Assembly: GCA_022225965.2 (NCBI GenBank)
Contig: JAKJXP020000001.1
Location: forward strand, 248,001-312,000
DNA from: Diatrype stigma
Taxonomy: Eukaryota > Ascomycota > Sordariomycetes > Xylariales > Diatrypaceae
DNA: 64,000 nucleotides
Direction: 5' to 3'
Part shown: one piece after another, positions 55,130 through 64,000 of the stretch
Layout: every line of letters begins with the position of its first letter
How positions within the stretch are numbered: position 1 is the stretch's first letter
Made by a program: the position numbers and the translations under genes
The notes under the pieces: model-generated
Told to the model about the DNA's origin: nothing
Database searches by the model: none
The model's input: only the letters and a program-made list of their open reading frames with translations

Positions 55130-56016
55130 TGTGTAATGGAGCCATGGGGATTGGTCTGGCACTTCCTAGGTCGCTGGCCACAATATCGCTTTGTTTGGGT
55201 TGATTCATGTATTAAAGCTTGCACGGCGCAAAACAGCAATGGGCGATCATTTCCTGCTTTTACACTGATAGTTCTGTTAGGTATGCGGAGAGGGCTATCT
55301 AAGGAAGGGTGTACTGTATGGGCTGGGTTCTGATGGGTGTCTATCCTTGCTCTATGTTGGTTGTATGATTCGGTTGCAACATCAGCATCATGTATCTAAT
55401 TAGGCCGTCCTTGTCTCACGTATTGATCTTACCATAATCATTTTAGGTGAATATCCCCCAATCATCAGGGTGTTTATACTGCTTAATTCTAGGGGTAGAC
55501 TCACCGCTTTTCACAATTACAGGAAGCAGGGCAGAGCCCAGTGTAAATATCTGATGTCGATTAAGCCTAGCTAGAACGGAGTCAACCACTTCCAAATCAT
55601 CAAATGATCAGTGTGGCAACAACAACTAATGCCGGGTATCTACAACCAGTGGGTGAGCAACGAGTGCTCTCATAAATGCCTAAGTGAAGGGGAATGTCCT
55701 AGGCTCAAGTTTCATGGTGCCTGCTGAATATCTCATCTCAACATGCGTCGTATCAGAGTTCCAGAAGGCCCAAGCCAGTAGATGAGTGCGATGAAAAACA
55801 GAAAGGGGGGGACAAAGGGCAAGGCAAGTGGACAACATAGAAGGGGCGGGAGGTAATGGTCAACAAACACATCAAACGTTGATGTGTATATATGGATATG
55901 CCTCCAAACGTGCATACGCCCACAACCTTCCCTCTGTACTTCCACGGCCACCAGAGCAGCCGTTTGGCCACCAAACACCCCACTCGACCACATTGTCCAA
56001 CCGACTGACTGACCGG
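55130..56016. other. Convergent intergenic region
   Basis: 3' flanks of MLH1 and the alanine-rich gene. No gene seen; minus frames at 55733-55993 overlap each other and are not credible. Confidence 0.6.
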
Positions 56017-57753
56017 CTAGTTATCCGAAAGAGCCGAGATTTCCGACAACTCGTCCTTGTCCTCGCCCTTGAATTCGCCTTGATCAGCACGGACATCGGC
56101 AGCCTGAGCCTCGGCGGCTTCACCGCGGGCTCCGGCGGCTCCGGCAAGGGCCTGGGTTTCGGCGCGGACCATGGCGGCTTCGGCACGAGCCTCGGCTTGG
56201 GCGCGGTCTCCCATTTCGCGGAATGCCAGGGTTTGGGCTTGGAGGGTCTCTCCACCCCGGGCCTCATCGGCCAGCTCTTGACGAAAGGCCCAGAACCGGC
56301 GGTTGTTCTCGCGGCCTTCGTTACCATTACCGTTGCCATTGTCGGCGACAGCAACGAATCTCGGATACCAATCGGGGTTGCCAACCGGGGGCATGCCCCC
56401 CGAGTCCGGGGCCGGGGTGGCGGTAGCAGGGCGACTCTGCTTCTTGGCTGGGGGGCCTGCTCAAGTGAGGCAGTTCACGACTCAGTCAGCTGGTGTTGTT
56501 TTATGCGATGGAAGAAAGGAAGGGATGGAAGAGAATGGGGTAAGGACACAACAAAGGACTCACCAATCTCACCGTCCTCCAGGGCATCGGCCTTTCTCAG
56601 TCTCTTCGAGGCAGCATCTAATTGAGAGGTGTATTTTAGCAATTATAGATCTCTTTTTCCCCGTTCGTTCATTCAGGTTGGGTTAAGGCGTGATAGCGTA
56701 TGTTGTGCTATGGGGGAGTAGGCAGGCTGGCAGGACACGGTAATCTAGGCCATGATGTAACCTAGCTTGACGACTTACTCGTTGTTGTAAGTAGCTCCTC
56801 CGGAGCAGAGATAGCAGCAGAAACAGCGTCACCAGTGGCGGCGCCCTTGGCCTCAGCAACGGAGGGATCGGTAGTACCGGCAGAACTGGCGGCACCAACG
56901 GCACTGGCGGCGACGGCAGCATAAGCGGCACCAGCAGCATCAGCAATGCTGGCGACGACGGCGGCATCAGCAGTGCTGGCGACGACGGCGGCATCAGCAG
57001 TGCTGGCGACGACGGCGGCATCAGCAGCGGCGGCGGCGGCGGCATCAGTAGCAGCGGCGGCGGCGGCAGCGCCGGCGGTATTAGTAAGACGGGCGGCGGC
57101 GGCAGCGCCGGCGGCAATGGTGGCGGCAAGGGTGGCGGCGGAGGTGGCGGAGGCGGCAGCGGAGGCGGCGGAGGCGGCGAGGGCGGCATAAGCGGCACCA
57201 TCAGCATCAGCAGTGATGGCGGCGGCGACGGCATTAGTAACACCGGCGGTGGCGGCGGCGTTGGCGGCGGCGGCGGCATCGATATTAAAGCTAGCCTGGA
57301 AGACCTCGGCTTCACTCTTGATACAGCTGTACATGCGTCTCACGGCACTAGTAGTACGGCCCGGCATCTCGATTTCGTCAAGATTGACTAGACCACCAGA
57401 TGCCTCAGCCTGCTCGATGATTTTGAGGAGCAAGGAGTGCTGTTCATTTGGTTGTTGTTAGACATGTTTGCTTCTCGGGTGGTATCTGTCTCAAGATCTG
57501 TATGTCTGTCTGTGCCTGGCATGCTTGTTGTGTTGTTCATGTGCTGTGCTCATGTTTTCGTCATGCCCATGGGAGTATCAATGAGGAAGAAGGGACAACG
57601 TTTCGGATGGACGGACGATGAGAGGACGAGGAAATAAATGGACCACGATGATACGATGGGAGATTTACATACCTTTTCAACCACAGTCCACGGCCGGGCT
57701 TTCTCAGAGGCAGCGCTGCCAGCCTGGGTATTCTCGTTGGCAGAGTCGGCCAT
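56017..57753 (-). CDS. Myb/SANT-like, alanine-rich protein
   Basis: Four exons: 57673-57753, 56779-57439, 56564-56617, 56017-56456; introns of 233, 161 and 107 nt; 411 residues. The N-terminal ~75 residues look like a fungal Myb/SANT-like helix-turn-helix (PWTVVEK, LLLKIIEQ, MPGRTTSAVRRMYSCIK), so nuclear DNA binding is likely. Residues ~85-245 are a low-complexity alanine tract with Thr/Asp/Val, including three 27-bp repeats (AADAAVVAS). Then come a basic block (KRLRKADALEDGEIGPPAKKQSR, a possible nuclear signal), a region with NPDWYPRF, and an Ala/Glu-rich predicted helix with an acidic end. Splicing is set by phase and consensus, but exon 3 is short and unsupported by homology. Alternative: only the first exons are conserved and the rest is fast-evolving. 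Confidence 0.75.
56941..57021. repeat. Three tandem 27-bp units in the alanine tract
   Basis: Three consecutive 27-bp units, CAGCA(A/G)TGCTGGCGACGAC plus GGCGGCAT, differing at one base, inside exon 2 of the Myb-like gene. They code for nine residues each on the minus strand. Confidence 0.92.
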
Positions 57754-60700
57754 ATTGTCTAATGATCTGTTAGGTTGGGTTGGAATGGATGACTTGGGAT
57801 GCTAAGGGAGAAAGTGGGAAGTAGGAGATCCTAGGGTGGTCAAAAGGCCTCCAGAGACTACTTAGATGTGTAGATGTTGACGGATGGAAGTAGACAGAGA
57901 AGTGGAAGTATGGAGGAAGAAGGACCTGGGCCTGATGTAGAGTGGTCTCGTAGAAGGTAGACGGGGGAATGGAAGGACTGTACGCATGAGTTGTAGTGCT
58001 GATTCACGAAGAAGGAGGAGGCCCTGTTTCCCGCGGTTACGGGCAATGGCAACGGAGCCCTGGACATGCAGAGCTTCAGCTGCAGAGATAACTTACCCAG
58101 TCGTAGTTCAGGGACAGTGCAGTGAAGATCTAGTTCGTCTAGGAAAGGATTGCAGTTAAGTGGAAGACCGGAAGGGAGATGCTTGAGAAGGAAGTCAGTA
58201 CTGTGCTGTGAAGATTTAGTTAGTCTTCCAGACAAACGTACGTACGCGTATACGCAAGTACAGCAGGGGCTGTAAAAGGAGATGAAAGCACCAACAAGGC
58301 AAGACTGCTGTTGTCTGAGGGAGCTGGTCTACCAGGGTACTTGTTGGGGGGAGAAAAAACGGATCTGGCCCTGAACGGATTTGCAGTTGATTACAAGTTG
58401 TGTGTGGGCGTGCTGTGTAGGGCAATGATTACCTACTTGTCGTTGTGCCGACTTGAGGGGATTCCGGAATCCTATAGAACGCCTGTCTCCTTCTGATATT
58501 AGGGTAAACGCAGTCGGTTGCCTTTGATACAAAGAACAGGGTATGGTCTATATACTTAAAGCCTCGGAAACCATCCCAGTCAAGTGCCAGTGTAGTAGGG
58601 GAAAAGCCTTGTTCCTTATTCAGTGACCTCTCCATATTATCACACGGCATCTGATACATGCTAGAGGAACCCCGAGTACTTCAGAAGCCGGATCGCCTTC
58701 ATTACCTTCAGACTGAGAGCTGCCGCAACGCTGATCTGCGGAGAAGGATTTCAGCACTACAGCGCCGTACTTATTGCCTGTAGTAGATTTCACAAAGGCT
58801 TTAGCTGTCAGAACTGGTAAGGGCCCAAGGGGAATCCGGAGGTTGAAGCTGTTACGTGTCTCGCCCAAGCTCTACCAAGCAGGCACTTCAAGCTTGAGCT
58901 GGATATACACGGCTATAGTTGACTTTCTTCCCATAGTAGTGTTCAAGTAACAATAGGAATACGAATCATGTTACAACACTTGAAAATAGGTCGGGAAAAA
59001 GGGGGGGGGGGGGGGGGGGGCGGTGTACAATGGCGTTAGGACTGTCAGGACTACCTGAGTATATGATATATTCTATATCACTGTATTGCGGATTCCCTCG
59101 GGGCTCTTCTACGTTTGATAATACAGGTGATATAGGCCTATATGGACGATATACTGCATATAACTCTATACAGTAGATGGCTCAGGTAGATATTTCTCAG
59201 ACTATGGCGCCTTCACCTACTACCTATCCGCCCATATGATAGCATTCCTTGATTTGGATACGGAAACAAGGCGCCCATTCGGTAACAGGTTCGAAGCTAT
59301 CGCGAATATGTTCCTCTCTACCTGGTCCTTCATTTGACGTGTTGAGGAGATTTCCACGAGGCTCGAGGGATTCCGTCCGTTTGCAAGACGATAAACCCAT
59401 CCGTTAACTCTGTTCACCCTTACTGCTATCACTGAAAACCCCCACGCTAAGTATTGGAGAGCATTTCACTTGGGGTCCAAAGCCCCCAGAAGCCTCTCGC
59501 TAGCACTGGATGTACTAGGCCCAGCACCCGAACCCATTTCTTGCGGACAGTTAAAGGGGCTATCGTCAGGAGTTGGGGTGATAGAACAGCTGCTAGGTAG
59601 GGGAAAGGAAGGGAACGGAACAAGATTCGACCTATGGAGGTTATACAAAAGAGGCCTGCTCCTTATATGACTCGCCATAGAACATTGCACCAGTAGATAA
59701 TGGGATCCAAGATTCCAAGTAAACCCTATAGCCTTTTCTACTCCATTGCCCCCCGACTGCTGCACCATATATCCTAGTCCAGCATATGTCACGACTAAGA
59801 ATGGCCTTGATGTATGTGGAAAGAGCCACATATACCCATGTGATTGTTATACAGCTGGTCTTGTTACCCTCACGATTTATTGCCGCCTGGACTCAAGACC
59901 ACTAAGATCCTACTTCATGGTCGAAAGGGCCAGAGACCATTGGGACGTGGGTAGATTGATTGATTTAAATTACTGATGCAAATTTTGGCTGATCAGTAGG
60001 AAACTAAGCATTGAATAGACATTAGCCCAGAATTTCTGATGCCTTCATTGCTTCCAATGAGAACGTTGGTTCATCCTTAACGGCAAAGATAGAAAAGGAG
60101 GTGGCGCTGCAGTGGGCAAGCCACAGGCATAGTTACAGTTCCGTTTTTGGTTTGCCGTAGTAATTCATGCCTCAAGGGCTTAGTGTGTAGCAGCTGTACA
60201 TTGATACAAAGGTTTGGCTTTGGATTCCTCGCTAGCAAGCTCTGACTACAAGAATGCTTGATATTATGGTTCCTGTGCTTGGCTTTCTGCTACATAGTAA
60301 GGGCAAAGGGGTAACATGAAGTTATGATATTGCACCATGCAAACCAGTATGTGTATGTACAAAGTACTAGCATGTGGCTGACTCAAAGAACTTGGCATAA
60401 CTACGTAATTGACACTAACATGATAGATCTACTATAAAGGGATTAGCCTTTTGCCAAGTACATGGACCCATCAACTAAACGTTATCTGGGTGCGTGTTTG
60501 CCTGCCTCGGGCCGCAGCCTTGAAGGTTACTGGCTACATAGGTACCTACTAGTTACGTAGTGACGTTACCTGACCTACCTAAAAGCTGGTTGCGCTTAGG
60601 TAAGTAGCGGCAGAGGCGTTAGGCGTTTTGGCTCTGCGAAAAAAGAAAATACCAAAAAGACTGCAAGGCTGCTGCTCATGCTGACGCAGTGGTTTACTTA

Positions 60701-61292
60701 CATCGACTTTCTTGTCGTACTTTCTTGTCGCTTGTACAGCTCCCTGTAAATCCAACACCAACACCAGTTTTCATTCCTTTCCTGATACTCCCCTTGATTG
60801 TATAATATATTTTCTTTCCGAATTGATTAATACGTACTTCTCTATATAATTAGTCGGTTGGTTTCGACCTGCATAACACATAACGCCATTGCGATGAAAG
60901 GGATGCTTGCGATGATTGCCGACTCCCAATTACATGCTTAGATTACCTATCTACATATCTACAGTATCCCGTACATGCCCAGGCTTAGTTGGTCGACATC
61001 CCAGGACCCAGCTTGTATTCAATAGCAGGGTGACTTACTGTAGCGCTGCATGAAGCGATTGTTACCTCTGCGAAACAATCTCAGCTCTGTGGGTTTGGCA
61101 GCATATGGTACAACCTTCCGAAGTCGACAACTGCGCCGTCTTCCTACATTCTTACCTCGGCCGATACATTCTCTACATCCTCGTGTTGGCGCCTTGTACG
61201 CAGGACAGTTGCATTGCCACAAATTCAGCACGAGCTTGCAATTGCTTACGAAAGAGCATAGCCGCTCCTGGAAGCAAGTAAACCTCGCCACT
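57754..61292. other. 3.5 kb divergent region without a recognisable gene
   Basis: Lies between the divergent Myb-like gene and NMA111. Open frames of up to ~125 codons occur on both strands (for example 58620-58868 and 59466-59831, minus) but match no family I know. A 20-nt G run is at 59001-59020. A TACCTA patch is at 60538-60580. An in-frame upstream ATG for NMA111 lies at 61050. Confidence 0.5.
59001..59020. repeat. 20-nt G homopolymer
   Basis: Run of 20 G on the + strand, followed by CGG, in intergenic DNA. Confidence 0.9.
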
Positions 61293-64000
61293 ATGAATGG
61301 ACCTGGTCCGACTACGCGGTCGAAGCGAAAGCACGCACCCTCTCCTGTCGCCGAGCGGCCCAATAAGCAGTTCCGACACTCCAACGGCAAAGTTTCACCC
61401 AGCGAGAACACACCCGACGAAGAGATGGCAGCCTACGTGGATACTATCGACATACCCGATGAGGACGTCGTTCCCTTCTACCAAGCCCCAGCCCAGCCTG
61501 GCGACAGTGCTGAATGGCAGGCGATGGTACAGAAGGTTGTTAGAAACGTCGTGTCTATTCGCTTCTGTCAGACGTGTTCCTTCGATACCGACGCAGCTTT
61601 TGCTAGCGAAGCAACCGGCTTCGTCGTCGATGCCGAGAAAGGGTTAGTCGCAATCTGCATGGCCGGAAGGGTAGAGGGAAGACAGTGAATGATAGAAAGA
61701 GTATTCGGAGCTGACTGGTTTGCGCTTGTGCTGGCAGATATATCCTTACCAACCGCCATGTTGTTGGTGCTGGTCCCTTTTGGGGCTACGTAGTATTTGA
61801 CAACCACGAAGAGGTCGACGCCTACCCAGTTTACAGAGATCCCGTTCACGACTTTGGCATACTACGTTTTGATCCTAAGGCTATCAAGTACATGCCTGTC
61901 GAGGCGCTTCCGCTCCGTCCAGACCTGGCGAAAGGTATGTTCTTCGTCGTGAAACAAATTGAGGCTCGATATATCTGACCTGCTTCCTAGTCGGAGTTGA
62001 GATTAGGGTTGTCGGTAACGACGCAGGCGAGAAGCTCAGTATCCTCTCCGGCGTGATCAGCCGGCTGGATCGAAATGCCCCAGAATACGGCGAAGGGTAC
62101 AGCGATTTCAACACATGTTACTATCAGGCCAACGCCGCCGCCAGCGGAGGAAGTTCTGGGAGTCCAGTTGTCAACATTGATGGTTTTGCTGTAGCTCTCC
62201 AAGCCGGGGGGCGAACCGACGGCGCCTCGACCGATTACTTTCTTCCCCTTGACCGTCCCTTGCGAGCTCTGCGCTGCATACAAGAGGGAAAGCCCGTGGA
62301 ACGAGGCGACGTGCAATGCCAATTCTTGCTCAAACCTTTTGATGAATGTCGCCGTCTCGGCTTGACTCCAGAGTGGGAAGCAGCAATGCGCAAGGCTTTC
62401 CCTAAGGAGATCAACTTGCTTGTTGCTGAAGTGGTCCTCCCCGAGGGACCGGCGCATAAGAAGATAGAAGAAGGCGATGTGCTCCTGAAAATCAACGGCG
62501 AGATGATTACCCAATTCATCCGACTCGATGAGATCATGGACTCCAACGTTGGCAAGACGATCCATTTCACTCTGCAACGTGGGGGGGAGGATGTTGAGGT
62601 GGACATTCAAGTTGGCGATCTCCATGCTATCACGCCTGACCGGTTTGTCACCGTCAGCGGAGCCAGTTTCCACAGCCTGTCCTACCAGCAAGCGCGTCTC
62701 TTTGGTGTTGCGTGCAAAGGTGTTTTTGTCTGCGAAGCCTCAGGGTCTTTCCGCTTTGATAATACCGAGAGCGGTTCTATGATCCAAAGCGTGGATCTGA
62801 AGAAGACACCTGATCTGCAAAGCTTTATCGAGGTCATGAAGCAAATTCCCGACAAAAAACGAGTGGTGGTCCAGTACAGGCTCCTTAGAGACCTCCATAC
62901 CCTGAACACCATAATCGTCAATGTAGACCGCCACTGGTCGACCAAGATGCGACTAGCTGTTCGGAACGACACAAGTGGCTTGTGGGACTTCAGTGATCTT
63001 GCGGATCCGGTACCGCAGCTACCCCCAGTCCGCTTAAAGGGCTCCTTCATCCAACTCGAGCATACGTCTCACCCTGCCGTGGCAGATCTGGTACGGAGTT
63101 TTGTGCATGTCAACTGCACCATGCCGCTCAAGCTGGATGGCTTCCCAAGGAACCGGAAATGGGGCATGGGTCTCGTCATTGATGCTGACAAGGGGCTTGT
63201 GATCATTTCGAGAGCCATTGTTCCGTATGATCTGTGTGATATATGGATAACGATTGCGGACTCCATTATTGTTGAAGCCAAGGTTGTGTTTATGCATCCT
63301 CTCCAAAACTATGCCATCATCAAGTACAATCCAGAGCTCGTCGACGCACCAGTGATGAGTGCCAAGCTAGGAAACGACTATATCGCTCAGGGCGAATCGA
63401 CGACCTTCATTGGATACAACAGAAGTGGCCGGATCGTCCATGCCGCAACTACGGTGACAGAAGTTACGGCTGTTGCCATTCCTGCCAATTCGGGAGCTCC
63501 GAGATACAGAGCTCTGAACGTCGACGCAATAACGGTAGACACTAACCTTGGCCCTCAATGCGGAAGCGGTGTACTTGTTGATAAGGACGGCACTGTGCAA
63601 GCTTTGTGGCTCACCTACCTTGGTGAAAGATCTCACGGCTCAAGAGACGAAGAATACCATCTCGGTTTGGCCGCTCCGACTCTCCTGCCTGTTGTTTCGC
63701 AAATCCAGCAGGGTGGCACTCCTCAACTGCGGATGTTGTCCATGGAGCTTCGCGCCATCGCCATGTCACAAGCCCGTGTGATGGGCGTCTCCGAGCACTG
63801 GCTCCACCAAGTCTCTCTAGCGAACAAGAACGCCCACCAGCTGTTTATGGTCTCGAAGCTCACCTTCGAACGCGGCAACCACCCCAGCGTCCTGTATGAG
63901 GGAGACATTGTCCTGAGTCTGAATGGCAAGGTCATTACGCGTGTCTCCGAGCTGGACGTCATGTACTCCCACGAGGTCCTCGACGCCGTCATCGTCCGGG
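61293..64000 (+). CDS. NMA111: HtrA-like serine protease Nma111 (3' end beyond window)
   Basis: Fungal HtrA/Omi relative with duplicated protease-PDZ units; nuclear and pro-apoptotic in yeast, where it cleaves the inhibitor Bir1. Exons: 61293-61639, 61738-61934, 61991 onward; introns of 98 and 56 nt. At least 850 residues are present. Catalytic triad: His in TNRHVV, Asp in HDFGILRF, Ser in GGSSGSPV. A first PDZ follows ([14 protein letters not shown]), then a second, degenerate protease half, and the window ends in a further PDZ ([15 protein letters not shown]). The chosen ATG at 61293 gives the usual MNGPxP start with a basic nuclear-signal region ([17 protein letters not shown]). An in-frame ATG at 61050 would add 81 residues that look like a mitochondrial presequence. 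Confidence 0.95.

Noticed and set aside
55828..56625. 265-codon plus frame over the 3' part of the Myb-like gene
   Set aside because: Antisense to spliced exons with consensus splice sites and lacks any recognisable domain.
56683..57315. Pro/Leu-rich minus frame (210 codons) over the alanine tract
   Set aside because: Another frame of the GCG/GGC repeat of the Myb-like gene; composition only.
57858..58235. 125-codon minus frame upstream of the Myb-like gene
   Set aside because: No family resemblance; probably 5' leader or promoter DNA.
59466..59831. 121-codon minus frame in the 57.8-61.3 kb region
   Set aside because: Overlaps plus and minus frames of similar size; no domain or splice partner recognised.
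1..64000. CRISPR array, rRNA genes, intact transposon
   Set aside because: No regularly spaced repeats, no 5S or large rRNA sequence, and no transposase, reverse transcriptase or long terminal repeats were seen.

Overview
The window reads as nuclear chromosome of a filamentous ascomycete (Pezizomycotina, most likely Sordariomycetes; no species is assigned). The basis is: about 38 short spliceosomal introns (mostly 50-140 nt) with GTANGT-type donors and CTNAC-type branch sites; a HET-domain gene; fungal-specific families (a 'glycosyltransferase 2' type II membrane protein, a DUF202 protein); and intergenic DNA full of TACCTA/TAGGTA simple repeats. Intron boundaries were chosen by reading frame, splice consensus and family alignment from memory. 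No search was run.

Layout. Left part (1-19.3 kb), all on the minus strand: a kinase-like gene running off the window edge; a 5.9 kb stretch without a recognisable gene; mitochondrial Lon protease; a HET-domain protein; a frameshifted short-chain dehydrogenase relic; a tRNA-like relic; and the mismatch-repair gene PMS1. Middle (22-36 kb): GPI inositol-deacylase BST1, an intron-containing tRNA-Phe, a tiny cysteine-rich secreted protein, an orphan 225-aa protein, a seven-exon MATE transporter and a five-exon DUF202 membrane protein. Right part (36-64 kb), denser and alternating in strand: glycosyltransferase-2-like protein, symportin SYO1, a DNAJC8-like J-protein, DEAD-box helicase DBP10, proteasome subunit RPN1, MLH1, an alanine-rich Myb-like protein, and the HtrA-like protease NMA111, which runs off the right edge.

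Functional themes. Most genes are housekeeping. Both subunits of MutL-alpha (Mlh1 and Pms1) lie within 40 kb. Protein quality control is represented by Lon, Rpn1, the J-protein and Nma111. Ribosome biogenesis is represented by Syo1 (Rpl5/Rpl11 import) and Dbp10 (60S maturation). This looks like ordinary linkage, not a cluster. The accessory material sits in two gene-poor zones: 11-15 kb (HET gene, SDR relic, tRNA relic) and 26-31 kb (tRNA, secreted cysteine-rich protein, orphan gene).

No clear new multi-gene system was found. The best candidates for something undescribed are the 10-cysteine secreted mini-protein (28561-28844), a possible mitochondrial N-terminal extension of Nma111, the alanine-expanded Myb-like protein with 27-bp repeats, and the atypical kinase. 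Two GC-AG introns (in MLH1 and the J-protein) and two long poly-C tracts inside introns of the MATE gene are sequence-level oddities.
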